NCBI GenBank assembly: GCA_973895155.1
Contig: OZ316896.1
Location: forward strand, 20,708,001 to 20,772,000
Source of the DNA: Marsupella aquatica
Lineage: Eukaryota; Marchantiophyta
Direction of reading: 5' to 3'
Length of the DNA: 64,000 nucleotides
Shown here: one piece after another, positions 36,460 to 49,625 of the stretch
Layout of the letters: each line of letters begins with the position of its first letter
Position numbering within the stretch: position 1 is the first letter of the stretch
The notes under the pieces: model-generated
Database searches by the model: none
What the model was told of the DNA's origin: nothing
The model's input: the letters and a program-made list of their open reading frames with translations, nothing else
Program-made: the position numbers and the translations under genes

Positions 36460-39400
36460 GAAATATTGGATACTTCCATCTTTTATATGGCTATTGGCGG
36501 TTTAAGGTTTAAGTAACTTAAAACCGCCACTGTCCCCAAGCAAAACAGGTGGATCCAGATCAATTACCAAAATTAGTCAATAATGTTCCTAAGTAAGACA
36601 AAAGAAAAAGTCTATTCCATTTTGTACTTCCCAAACCTGGGGGATAGTTGTGAGGGGATCAGTGTTCCCCAACACCAGTATTATCCATAGCAGGACAATA
36701 ATTATGGGTACATAAACCAATTTGCTTTAGCTCAATTTTGTGGGGTAAACCTTAAGAGTTGTAAATTGTTGTCTTGTTGCTTCTTAAGAATAATACCCAT
36801 AAATATTTCAAAGAAATTCCAATTGAATAGAAAATTCAAACAATTTACCAGAAAGCATATATTGGGATATCAATCACAATCCACCTAAAGGTTATTACCC
36901 TTGTTTACCCATTTCTTATTCCCATTTCTTTGCTAATTTTTCAATTTTTCATTTTTTTTTACAATGATGGGGTATAATTGTTTCTTTTTGTCTTGCTTCA
37001 AACACAAATAGTCACGTTGCTTTGGTTTTTCTCGCATAAATAAATCTTCTTGTTTGTGACCAATAGTGGTGAGGTAGTTCCACTTGCTTCCAGGGATTTG
37101 GAACAATCTTCCATTGGGGGTCCACAACAAGTTAAGGACTGGTCTACAAGCAAAAGTTGGTGATCTCTTAGTTCCACTTCACTGATACCAAGAAACCTCA
37201 AATTCGAGAACACCATAAATTCAGTCCTTTTATTGCAGTTTTTGTTAATCAATCTAATAATTAAATATTAACTAAATCCTCCTTCCACATGATTGTGCTT
37301 GGACTCTATGACGCAGGACTTCCTTTCATCACTTGCATTTCCTTGCCTCTCCTTGACATCTTTGCCTTGTCTCAATATGATCTGTGCAACACACTGGCGT
37401 TGGGCTTGTGTATCATGCCATAATATTGAAAGTCAGGTAAGTGCAAGACTTCAGTTCAATTTGCAATTGAATTTGAATTATTGAAATTCTGCATTTTCCT
37501 ATGTAACTAGTATGATCTTGCTCATGAATTAGCTTTGCCACACCAATTTGGCTAGCCCAATGCCTGTACATTGCTTAGTTCTTGTTGCAGCCATGTCATT
37601 TTGGTTGGGCTGTCATCGCGAACAGGCGGACATGGTGTCACACAGAAAGTGTGTTGTTGTGGAAAGTGTGTCATTGTGGAGAGTTTGTCCTTGTCAAACG
37701 TGTGGGGAACACTGTTATCCTTGTGAAATGTGTTGTCCTTGTGTAAATGTAGTTATGGTTGCACAAAATCCATGTTGTCATATCCTGCAGCTGGTTGCAA
37801 GATGTAATTAAGGGTTATCAAATGATGTGGATGACACCAAGCTGAAAGCAGAGGGGAACGAAGGTATAAATGGGTAGGGAGAGTTGGGACAAGAGCTCCT
37901 GCAAGAGTTGGAGCAAGAGCCAGGGTGATTTAGATGCAGGGCCAGGTCAGGTGAAGGTGTCAGGTACTAGAAAAATCTTTGATTAACCCCCTTTCAGGTT
38001 TGAAAAATCAGGTGCAAGGTGTTGTTGATGTGGGGTAAAGTTGCTCGAAACAAAAGATTCTGTGAAGAAAAATTAATTCGCCCCACCCCTGACAGGGAAA
38101 AAGGAAACTTCCACCACCTCAAAAATAGAAGGCTTGGTGGGAAAGGGGTGCCAAGGATTCACCTTGGCCCCATGAGTTCACCCCAATTGCAAACGACAAG
38201 TGAAAACCAGAAATACTCTTTCCCTCCAACACAATTAAAAACAAAGAAGAAAATGGAGAGTGGAGAAAATAAATTATCAGATATTTCAACTCTGTCAAAA
38301 CGAAACACGTTCTGGGTTATGAAAATACCAGTAGAGACCACCGAAAATGAAAAAACTGCATCGAAAATGAATAGACTGTTTTCAATTGTTGATCTGCGAT
38401 GCTATGGCCCAATAACATTCCCAAAGTCACATAATCTAGAAAGCCCCCAAATCCAACCTCCCCACAAAGTAGTGGTCAACAGGCTTCAGTGCTGCCAGAT
38501 CCACACCAGCAATTACCACCTAACACTTCAAACATAAGACTGCAAACTTTTTAAGTTCTTTCCCATGGCACACCTGCTCTAAGTTTTTGCACTCCCTCAT
38601 CTCCAAAGTGTTGGAAGATCAGCAGCCCTTAATTAATTAGGCAGATCCATATGTTGGCTGTGGCGAATTCTTTGAGAACATGCACATGTACAAGTTCGTG
38701 ACCCTGAAAGCGGACTTAATCATTGAAACAGCATGCGTATCCATTTAGGAAGCGTTCTCAGATCACCTTGTTCAGTTGCATGCATGATCAATGAGAAGAA
38801 AAACGTACAATCTCGATGACTTCAAAGATTAATTGTTTCAAGACCATAGCATTCTTCAAATATGACAGGTCCAATACCTTGCACAAGAATGCATCCTGCG
38901 TGAACTCAAGAGGCTTGACCTTTCATTCGCACTCAATCAAGCCTTTACCTCCATGAGCCATCGGCCGAGATTGAGATCGAGAAAGAATCCTTCTCTAGCA
39001 TTTTACAAGCTCTCCATCCTTGGGACTGGCATTCTGAAGCATCTTTACTGGGTTCAAACCAACCCCTGTGCAACTTTGCTGTCTTATATGCGAATATGTC
39101 ATGGAATCGTGAGAAGCAGTAGATGGAATACGAGCATGTGCTGGATAGAAGGGCCTCATCGGTGATATCGTGGCGTTGATAGCTACGACATGATGCAAGA
39201 GACGAGGGAAAACTAAGGTTCACGTAATTGAAAAAGTTTAGCTAGGCCTTGGTGCCCCTCACCTCGAGACTCGGTCTCTGTTGTGCCTGTACGACATACA
39301 GGGATTTGCTACTCTCCTCACCGTTACCTCCACGCATATTATTAAATAGTCAGGGTTAACACATGTTACTTCAACGCTCTGGCAGTTGGATTTCATCTCA

Positions 39401-40200
39401 TGAAGAAATTGAATTGCTTGACTTGAGTACATGCAAGCATCGTCTGCTTGCCTTCCAAGATGATTTAGTTAACTCACTCGGAAACCAGACACAATTCAGA
39501 GACTGCAGATTCCAACCGCAACTAGTTTCCTCCTGTCCAGCCAGAAATCACTGATGTTGAATAGTGATATTGAAAACCTGGATTTGCAAAATGCACAACA
39601 GGTCAAACAATCAGCAATCTTCATTCCAACAATTACCTCTCCTCAGACCCATCAAGTCCATTTTAACATAAACCTTTCCTCTAATGTCTTCTGTCATCTA
39701 ATTGACATTCCAAAGGTCGTAGCATACATTAAACTTCCATTGAGCACACTTACTTTTGGACGTATCATACTAACTTCTATATAGAAAAGGGTAACAAGAA
39801 GTTCCTGATTATACCATTTGGGAACCATGCCTAGCAAAACATTACAAAGCAAGTGACGGCGATTACTAGGAGAGAGATTTATACCCTGCTGACAAAATTA
39901 ACTACCTGAAAGGTGCTCATCTCAAAGCCCATTGCACGAGGTGTTGTGGAGATCTGAGTACTGACGTTTTCTCCAAACCAATCCTAGAGACAGAAATTTG
40001 ACGCACGAGATTAGGAATTAGGATGATAGAAAAGCGGGAAATCAAAGTGAAAATTTTGCAGACACCACAAACGATTAATTTCGTATGCAAATTTTCAAAA
40101 AATTAGCGAAAAGTTTAAGCGGAAGTGATAATAGCTTTGCAATGATACCATTCACTTGCGGCCCAGCCAATAGCTGCATGCCTCCCAGCCAATGGATAGG
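36460..40200. other. intergenic spacer
   Basis: No supportable gene. At 37620-37760 a GTG/TTGT-rich stretch (repeats of gtgt(t)gt and ccttgt) yields a Cys-rich open frame that is best read as low-complexity DNA. The 172-codon frame at 38019-38537 has no recognisable domain. Confidence 0.4.
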
Positions 40201-40223
40201 CGAGTGTCTGCAGGTGTCATAGC

Positions 40224-43200
40224 TCACTTGGCCTTCCCTTTTGTATAGTTCTGAAGATACTGATCTGCAAGTTTTCTCACTTTACTGCCTTCCGTGATGA
40301 GAAACTCTGCAGAGGTTGCATTTTCATGGTGCTCCATCACTTTTGTTGCAGTCTTGGAGACTGCGTACCGGAACTGATCTGAATTTATAACCCCGCTCCT
40401 GTATAGGGGTTTCAGGTGTTGATTTACATAAATCTCCACCTGCAAGAAATCGATTTCAATAAAGACTATAAGCTTCGATGGCGTTGGTAGCAATCAAGGT
40501 CCTTCAAAGTAACAATTCCCGGCAAGGCTCTTCTGGCCTCCTTCTTGGTTGATAAACTTGTTGCTTTAAGTGCTCTTTACAATGGACGAAGTACTCTGCA
40601 CAAGGCCATCTGAAGCCATGATCTGATTGATCGAAATTTTGAATAGAAGTTCAGATAATCTAAGAATTGGAAAAATAAAAGGATCGGATCGAAATAACAA
40701 GTCTCACTCCTATGCTTAAAATCAAGGTAAGAGCCTCTGCTCTCCAGAATAACTTTTTTGGTCCCCACCAAAAATTTTGGTCCAGAATCAGCAAGTGAAA
40801 TATAACAAATAAACTAGCGATCACGGCAGGGTTTTGTGATGCTGTAGAGACTTTTGAAACCTCAATCGCCCGGTGAAGGACACATTCACACATTGCTAAG
40901 AGAGGAGAACAACGATTTACCTGCTTTTGTACAGACTGCTGTGGGTTATGCAACTCATTCTGTGTTGCAAGTTCAATATTGGAACGTTTCGAATTCCACG
41001 GTACATCGATTTCTTTATTTACCGAAGGTGACGTATTTTGGCGTATATTCTCAATTCGTCGATCAAGATCTGCAAACTTGCCAGAGTTCATCCAGTCATC
41101 CATATTTTGAATGACAGGCGGAGTTGGAGATTGGGATTTTTTGAGATCCGAAAGATTTTGGATATCTTTCTCCCCCGCTTCAGCTATCCCGCCACATGAT
41201 ATCAGGTCCTGATTTGGTACACTAGCAGATGGGCACACTTTTGAAGGAGATGAAATTGCTGAGTGACTCTTTGGACTAGTATCAGTAGTATTCGGAACAG
41301 CAGTCAACCTACCGTCCAGTCCACCGTTCAAGCCATCACCACCAGTCGGAGGCCGCGCTTGACATGAGACTTCGGGGGTTGGCAGGAGATCAAGCGTCAT
41401 ACCACCATCTTGTGACATTTCCTTCACCCGTGGCGTTTCCAAGAGGGTCACTTCTGGAGCAGGTTCTGGAGCAGCATTTGATGGGGTTGACAGCACAATG
41501 GTCATTTTATTCGTTCTACTGTCTGAATTCTGGATCTCTGTGGCAGCCCCAGGCTTTGAGCTCAGTAAATTTTCTGGTACAATTAAATCTTCTAGGTTAG
41601 TGTCTGGGTTAAACTCTAAGTCGCCGTAGATGTCAGGGTTGCCCATTTCCAGAATATCATCAGCCCACTTCTCCTCGTGTGAACTTTTTTGTTTATCACC
41701 CAAATCCTTGCTAGATACCTTAGCTTCTTTGCTACTCGAAGCTGGACTACCATCATCCCTGCCATGGGAGGGACTGGCTAATGGTGACTCTAGCAATCCA
41801 GTTGCTTCCAGAGCCTTCTGTATTGCCTCACTATGATCCATCTCTGGTTCCTGCTGTACCTTTCCTGCAATGTCAGGTTGAGCCAAAGATCTGACACAAA
41901 GGTTGACATAAACGCCTTTACTGTTCGACTTTTTGTACAACTCCTCCTCTCTAGCCTTTGCACGATTGACAGCCTCCTCACATGCAGATCTATTTTGAAT
42001 GACCGCTAATTTCATATTCCTCAACTCCTGTTCTAAAAAGCGATTGAGTTGTACCTGCAAAGGGAATCACAATTCAGCAATCACTTCACTGGAGGCAAGG
42101 CGAGAAGGCAGTCTTGACGGGGAACTTCGAAACCATTGCAATTTTTTGACTTAGACTTCAACTAAAGTTCGAGGCAAAGTCGTACGTTAATGAGACCAAG
42201 TGAAGGACCTTCACACAAATGCACAGAATATCGAACGGAAGAAGTAAACTTCTTTTCGTAACGTGGCATCCTACTTCTGGGCAAACATTGCAGCGGAATA
42301 AACTGCTTTAGCGATTTCAAATTCAGCATAAATCTGAAATATAACAATCCTATGAAATACTACAATTTGAAGAATTGACATCCATTGACTAAAGGATTAG
42401 AACAGAACCTGCCGCACTGCAGTTGGTACTTTGCTCTTGCGATTGTGTTGCAATAAGGGTCTCATATCAATTGGTAGCTGTAGCTGTACCTCACAAGAAT
42501 AAACATGAATGCAATTAAATGTCTGAATTAAGTGAATTATCAGCACAATTTTCCATATGAAATAAATAAGCAGGCCAGCTAACTGACTTTCAAAACAGGC
42601 ATCACACTGTTCCGTCACCAATCGGACAACACATGACACGGACGGCCCTTGCTGAAAAGGGAACGTTTTGTGGAATCAGCACTTTGAAGTCCGAAGATTA
42701 CCAGAAGAGCGAATTTGCCTTCTCCGTTGTCTGGACCACCTCTTGCCTTTGCAGATCCCGGGGTGTTTGATGAGCTGCCTGTCTTTCTTGCCAACACTTC
42801 AAGGGCCCACTGTCGCTTGTCTTTCTTCACATCAGCTTTTGCCAACTCAGCTGGTGGTGTAACGGATGTTGCTGACAACTGAGGCTGCAGAAATCCAGAC
42901 TTTGTTGACATTTTGGGAGAGGAACCGGACTTGCCTCCCAAGCTTGAATTTGTTATTCCATTCACACCACCAATAATACCCTTACAATAAACAGACCCAT
43001 CTTTTGGAGCGGCCTGTGTACCGCTAGACTTCTCTGTTAGCTGAGAAGTAGTGGTGGATGTACTTCTGTTTCCTCGACCTTCAGGCAGCCCTGGACTCAA
43101 AGCAGTCTTGTTTGCAACATTCCCCTGTACACAGTCTTTATCATGAGATGGTTCGGGGGCCTTCACTGCTCTTGTCCCACCACCCTCTGCTAAGCCTTTC

Positions 43201-46200
43201 ACCTTTTCAGAAAGCAGCGGCACATCATCATTTCGGGGAAACAGTGATGTGTCAGCAACGTAGATTCTGCTGAAGATTGAGTCTTCCTCTTCAGGTTGGT
43301 CTTTATCTCCTATAGCATGTTTTCCAATAATCTCATCCTCTGCCTCCTTCTGTGCTGTTCGAAAGTGAGCCGACCGTTCCTTCCAAAAGGCAATGTCCCA
43401 ATCTCGATCGTAGCGACCAGTGCCCCCTGCATAAAGCTTTCTAGTTAAGCTGTCCCGTGAACCCTTACTGTTTCGATTCAATACTTTGTCTAACCACAAA
43501 GATTTTCCTCGCTTAGAAGGAGTTGTCTTTGTCTCCTTATTTTTTTCAAGACTAGAGAGCATTGCCGACTTGAATGCTGCAAGAAATCTGTCGTCAGATA
43601 CTTCAACTTTGCTCAAATCCTCTCCTCCAGTATAACCAGCGGTGGCTTTCATTTGTTGCTTGATACGGTCCACAAGGCCAGAGCCCACGGTATCCTTAGC
43701 GTCATTTTCACGATGCATTATAATCCTGGTCCTAACTCCCTTCTGATTGCTTGATCTCTCACCAGTGTCTCTTACGGATTGATTACGAGAATCCCTGACA
43801 ACATCCATAACATCAACATGTAGTTTTGTATCCTCTTCCGGAGTTTTCTCCCTAAGGGCCTGGTTCACATAATCGCGATAATCCTCATCAATCTGATCCA
43901 TAGCAGCCTCCTCTGCGGGGATCTCTTTGCATTCATCTTTGATAACAACAGCACTGCCTAAACCTTTACCCTGAATGGTATCTGCTTTATCGCCAGCATT
44001 TCCCTCTTCGAGAATTATTTCAGAAGAATCTTTGACAACAGTTGAATTTCTGCCTTCCAAAGCATCACTTCTCGCGGTGGACTTCCGAGCAACCTTGCGT
44101 GGCGGTTCAGGAAGGTCTTTATAATCAATCCGTCTCCTAATTTCACAATAACCAACAACCAAAATAAATACCGTCAGCAAGTGCATTTCAGAGTCAAATC
44201 AAAATAAGAGGGCAACTACAACTATTTATAAAGTATTGCTGGGTAAACTGTATCAAACTTACTCATCTTCTAGCATGGTTTTCCGCTTTCCCTTTTTGAG
44301 CTGCTCCGCTGCAGTATGAGGACTGTCACCGTCAATCATCTTCTCGTCCTTCTTCATATCCACTGGACTGGCGAAACCCGCTGAATTTTTTAAGGGAATA
44401 GGTTTAGGAGCAACTTGAGTGCGTGAATCCATCTCCACGCTAGTAACGTTAGAACCTCTGGCTGTAGTAAGCCGTTTGGAGACATCGAGTCCAGGAGCAG
44501 TAGCTGCATATGCACCAGAGGTGGAGACTTCAGGGATGACTTTATCATGAATCATGGAGTCACTTGAGGCAACACTCTTTCCAGGACCCACTGGTGCACT
44601 CATTGCGACCTCTTTGAAAATGCTGGCTGAAGCTCTCTCTGACTCTGGGGTGGGCGACCAGAGTCGCTCGTTATTTTCATCTTGATTTAGAGGATCTGGC
44701 GTAGGTGACCACAGCTCGTAATTTTGAGATATATTCAAAGGTTCCCGAATAGGTGACCATATTGGACCATAACTCTGGCATGAATTGACAGGATCCCGAA
44801 TAGGGGACCACATCACCTCCTTTCTCTCTTGACGTGTAGTAGGGGCAGGTGGAGCATTCGCCTGAACAGGAATACGGCGCATTGAAAGTGAGACGGCAGA
44901 TTCTCCCTCCTCCGCAACAGCAATCGCCACCGAAGCACTTCCAAGTACAGACCCACCGCCATAGGAAAGCTCTTTGTCTGCCGGCAACGACCCTACCAAT
45001 GAGGATGCTCTTGCTTCAGATGATATCCGGGTCCCTGACTCTCCGTTTTGATAAGAGTTTCTTGGTTTCTCTTGTGATGCAATACACCTGGAAAAAAAAA
45101 AAGACAAAATGAACAACCGCTAAAGGTGGAAAAAAATGACCAGCATGTTAGACTTCAGAGGGTTGTACACGTTCAAGGAACAATGAAGAAGCTCTCTAGT
45201 GAGTTTGGTTTCTAGATTAGCGAACTGTAAAAACAACAGACTGGGGGTGCTCGAAGGGAATTTCAGCATTCTAGGCAATGCTCGACATGATTTGAAATTG
45301 GTTAATTAAGCAAAACCCTACCCAACCTGGACTATACATAACACGACACCAAAACTTGAAGTCCTTAAACAAAATATCCACACGCACATCACTTCTAAGA
45401 ATATCTAAGTCCTGAAGATCGTCAAGCGAACAGGTACAGCGCAGATAAATACCTCGGACAATAGAAGGATGATTGTTCTGGGTCAAAGTCTACACATCCC
45501 GCATGATACCTGCCCAATCCAGGTCCACGGCAGAGCAAGTCAAAACTTTCTCTCACAATCATCACACGATATGTATGCCTAAACAAAGATTTACTTCCCC
45601 AGGGTCAAAGGTCATATTAGGCTCTAACGTTATTAGAAAGACTACAGTGTTCACAAAATAGGTTGACCAAACACATTGACAGGGAAGAACTTAGGTCAGT
45701 GAATTTTCTTTGCTTTTAGTTAAAAAAATTCGATGCACACTGTACAACTCGATGACCGAAACCCAAAAAGAAATCCAGAAGAGCCCAATTTCTTCACTAT
45801 CATATGTCCTATGCTCATACAATTTCTGCAGTAGAAGTTTGAGATGTCTGACATAGGAAAATTATTGTTTCTTAGTCCTAGACAATATTCATATGAAAAA
45901 TCTATTGGCCTCTTGGGATTCCTTGCTATGGCAGTTTACATGCCGAATGCCGATCAAACAAAACTGGCTTAATGACTTCTGTCCACGGACACAAGAGGAA
46001 GCTAGAGTCCTAACCAGCAATCACAAAGGTCGCATGCTACAGAAGTATCTGCTGCAAGGGCGCCTTCAATTTCTACAGAAGGCAGCCCAGCCCGAACACG
46101 ACAAGAATCTCCTTCCAAGCATACAACAGCCTGCAGTATGATGTCAAACGTGAACTCAGACAGGAACTGGCTCATATCGCACAAATGCAACCATTATCTA

Positions 46201-48579
46201 TTTTCTACAAACTGATCAACCCTATCTGCACCAGCGGCCTCTTACGAAGCAACTTTCGAGTCCTTGTGGGAGTGGACTGATAGTGCCGTGCTGCAATTTA
46301 ACTAATGGCTCACTAACAAAGTGATGGCCAATGACTAACAACCACCTGACAGAACTTTTCAATCAAAACTAAGCATTACTTGTGAAGATGTCCTCTTGAT
46401 GCATGAAATAAGCTTTGAAGTACAAAAAAATAGCAGATGATCCAATACAGAATGTAGTCAAAATTCTCGAGTTGAATATAAGATGGCAGGACCTCTTCAT
46501 CGATGAAATATGATGGGAAAGTGAATGGAAAGTTGCTCTCATCGTCAGCTGATCCTTCCACCCTGCAAAGAGGAATAGATCACGTCTAAGGAGCATGTAC
46601 ATCTCCATGAGAGTTGAAAAACAATTAGTCTCAACGACAGATTTTCAGGGATAACTGCCGTTAAGCTGCTAATTCCCCGATCAGACAACTGATGACTTTA
46701 ACCAATTTAATCATTGACGCTTCTGAGTATACAAACAAGCCTCCCGAGGAAGACTTGCACCCTACATTCTCTCTGAGACATGAACTCATAGTGGAGGAAC
46801 GCCAGGATAACACATATCACTCAAAAACGTCCATTCCAGAATCAACAACGAAAACCCACCCAGGCAAGAAAAATTAAGAAAACTTCTCTATAAACTTAGG
46901 AGGTCTATTCCCCATGCTTTTATAATAATGGAGACTACAACAGTATAGTAGCCTTTGTTGCAAACTTTGGCTTTCGTAGATGAGTAGCCAACTGTATAAG
47001 AACTTTGAACCAAAACTGTTTTAAATCGAAATCAATCCGCTTGTTAGAGGAGAGATCTACCACATATTTTGAGACCAAAATTACATTCCTGATTGTGTTC
47101 ATCAATTAGTAATTACCTTTTTGCAAAGCCAGCCCCGATATTGTCAGGATTGTCAGGGTCACCAAACCCTACCTGTATGTACACGTGGTTCACAAGTAAG
47201 TTGCATTCGGCTCTTCGAGTATTGACACATTTGAACACCTCATATCCACTCAAAGATGTAGAAAAATGCAGGAGGATGGAATCTATATTCTCAACCATTG
47301 ACAAATACATGGTTGCTCCATAAACTCACTAAATGGAACTATACAAGAATCAATTTGGTAGCTTACGGGAAGACACGTGATGAATCGAAACCGAGCCTTG
47401 CAAAGAGGGCAAAGATTTGTAACAGTGGCCCAATCATCGATACAGGTAAAGCAAAACCTGTAGATTTGCAATACAAACTCATTCATAAGATTATCATGAC
47501 TGAACAATTCTTGAAAACACTGAAAGATTTCTCGCTGAGTCGAGGACTATCGTATTAAAACTGGCACGTTGAAGTAGTGAAACAGACAGATCTTAGATAA
47601 GGATTTCCCTTCTTGCATCGTCCAGAAAGCTACTCACTGAAACAAATCCAAGTCTAGCTTACCAATGATTGCAGCAGTCCAACACCCCCCGGTTCACCAC
47701 CTCAGTGGAGCAAATCCCACATTTGTTGGTCTCAGCTGCAACATCCTGTCCACGAGACAACGTTCTGTTTAGACTTCCACTTTGGATGAGATCCAGCATT
47801 TCCTTGCACGTTGCGAACATTGTTCAGATTTTGTTGTGAAGTTTTCTCACCAAGGATATCGTCATGAATAAGAGCATAATTGGATACAACCTATCAATGA
47901 TGAGTTATGAAACACTTCAAGAATGAACAAGGCAGAGCAGTCCAGCCCAAATCAAGGGTTCGCCTTGAGCATGCAGTTTGAAGACCCTCCACGCTTCGTG
48001 AGATTTCACACAGACTACCCTCTTGTCAGAACCAGAGGCTCCTTCGGAATGAAGTAAGAAAGGGGTCTTGTCAGATACGAATCTTACATTGCAGCTGAGC
48101 AGGAAATGACTTGAACAGATCACAGACCATTTCAGATGAAGAACATTCCAGGCATGAAAAATAATCTTGGTCATCCTTAGGAAAAATTCAAAAAACACTT
48201 TACAAATTTCCTTCTTTCTGTCGTTACTTTTCCTACCAGTTGTTCTCAACTATGCACGTAATTACCGTCATGGTTGCAAACCATGAATGCTTCTCAATTT
48301 GGCATCTAAAGAATCTTACGAGTAAGTTTGGTGAGGCTCGGTTGGATGCCGATGCATCGGCCGGACGCCAATATTCACTATCACCAACCTCTCCCATCCT
48401 GGAGGTTGGAATGAGCATAGATTTCACCAATGAAGATCTCTCTGCAGACAACAATGGAATCTTTAAAACGATTGTTCACGGTACAAAAACACCAAACTTT
48501 CAACCGCAAATTCTGACGCTTGAAACCTGCAATATATATTTAAATCGTTACCTTCTTCAAAATAGACAGCCATCAACAT
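40224..48579 (-). CDS. RING-PHD finger protein, plant PHRF1-like, with SRI-like C-terminus
   Basis: Well-supported exons: 47457-47367, 47172-47117, 46562-46493, 46130-46015, 45509-45453, 45087-44263, 44136-42702, 42483-42409, 42054-40921 and 40439-40224, all phase-compatible. The RING begins in a preceding exon ending at 47663. Order of parts: RING (KCGIC, DCCNHWFCFTC, LCPLC), the linker FPFTFPSYFIDEE, PHD (VVCLEGDSC, VACDLCDCWYHAGC, FYCPRC), four WSP-type repeats in 45087-44263, long disordered acidic/basic regions, a LPIDMRPLL block, a helical segment (RNMKLAVIQNRSAC, SNSKGVYVNLC), and a C-terminal SRI-like helix bundle (EIYVNQHLKPLYRSGVI). The upstream end is uncertain. Exons 48579-48552, 48441-48320, 47890-47851 and 47735-47663 join in phase (1,445 residues); alternatively translation starts at the ATG at 47820 (1,410 residues). 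Relatives are probably nuclear and may couple chromatin reading, ubiquitin transfer and RNA polymerase II. Confidence 0.88.
44640..44820 (-). repeat. four WSP-type peptide repeats in the RING-PHD protein
   Basis: On the coding strand four units follow each other: WSPIRDPVN, WSPIREPLN, WSPTPDPLN and WSPTPESE, spaced by 8-11 residues. Each has SP (and later TP) dipeptides, which are potential proline-directed phosphorylation sites. Confidence 0.9.
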
Positions 48580-48739
48580 GAAATTCAACCAGAAAACTAG
48601 CGCAGAAATTCAATGAACAGAGGATGAAGATGCGCAAATCACTAACAAATCCAGAAATGCAGGCAGACAAAGGACTTACATTCCCTCTCATCAAGTAGCA
48701 GGACGGCGGGCTGCAAGGGTCACAGCCAGACTTCAACAT

Positions 48740-49255
48740 GTAACCCTAACTCAAGCCCCTCTTCCTCAGCAGTTTGACTCCGCTTTGTTCAGCTCTTTCT
48801 GCTGCACTCTCTTCTGACTGATTCTATAAGAAGATCTTGCTCTCCGCCGCTCAAATTCCATCTCTGGGCATCACATTTCTACAACGTGCCTGCCTTTCAA
48901 CTGATCCGTAAGTGCTGATTTCATTTCTTTCAAGTCTCCAGAGGAAAGAATAGTAACGGATGTTCAGCAATACTACGCAATTGGCAAAGCGAAGCGAATC
49001 GGGAGTGGATCATTTGAACACTTGCGGGACGACTCTCACTATTGGTACGTGTTAAAATGTTGGACAAGCTATTGAACACGTACAGCTCCGTTCGGAAGGT
49101 GAACACTCACGCCAGTCCAGATTTACAGTTGTTGTTGCCTAGCTACAGTGTAAAGTGTAAGCACGCTCCAGACTGACCTCACCGTAGTTACAATAGGTTC
49201 TCGTGGTTAGGGTGACCGATGGGACCAGCCCATTATGGTCGTAATAACGTATATG
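48740..49255. other. region upstream of the RING-PHD gene
   Basis: Likely promoter side of the minus-strand gene. No other coding signal was seen. A 20-codon open frame with a donor-like end (48739-48680) might be an upstream leader exon. Confidence 0.35.
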
Positions 49256-49260
49256 TTTAA

Positions 49261-49368
49261 GGTCCCTCCATGCACCTTAATGGCATATTGGGGGCGATTG
49301 TATGCCGACCTGCGGAAGCGGGGAGATGTATGGGAGCCCCAATACACCATTAAGGTGCGGAGGGGGAC
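49261..49368. repeat. fold-back inverted repeat (about 33-base arms)
   Basis: The arm 49261-49294 (ggtccctccatgcaccttaa then tggcatattgggg) is nearly the reverse complement of 49337-49368 (ccccaatacaccattaaggt then gcggagggggacc). The loop is about 42 bases. It could form a strong hairpin and resembles a MITE-like or fold-back element, but no clear target-site duplication was seen. Confidence 0.85.
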
Positions 49369-49439
49369 CCTAAATATTCATTAAAGGTAGTGGGGTTTTT
49401 CAAAACCCAGAATCTACGGTTGCGATTGGAGGTGCCTGG

Positions 49440-49625
49440 TGCGGATTGCATGACCGCCATCCCCCGATGGCCCAGATTTCAAGGCGCTGTTGTACCCGCC
49501 CTAGGGGACAGTCAAGATTGAGGGGCGCGTGTTCAGCCTCCTCCCGACAACCCAGATTTCAAGGGGATGTGTCCTGCCTCGGTGGCTGCTGTGCTGCCCT
49601 ATCCGCATCCAATCTTGGCCACTCA
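49440..49625. repeat. GC-rich segment with repeated cccagatttcaagg
   Basis: cccagatttcaagg occurs at about 49470 and 49551, in a locally GC-rich block that stands out from its AT-rich neighbours. Its origin is unknown. Confidence 0.5.

Noticed and set aside
36998-37252. Minus-strand frame with FSNLRFLGISEVELRDHQLL
   Set aside because: Looks protein-like over 50 residues but matches no family known to me and has no splice neighbours; insufficient to call.
37548-37811. Cysteine-rich 87-codon frame that might be a small secreted peptide
   Set aside because: The cysteines come from reiterated gtgt/ccttgt DNA, there is no signal peptide, and the pattern fits no known cysteine spacing.
38019-38537. 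172-codon basic frame
   Set aside because: Residue usage is like random AT-rich DNA and no motif or splice partner was seen.
47851-47890. ALIHDDIL looks like the DD-rich motif of prenyl diphosphate synthases
   Set aside because: The 40-base segment fits as a phase-compatible exon of the RING-PHD gene, and no other synthase motif is nearby.
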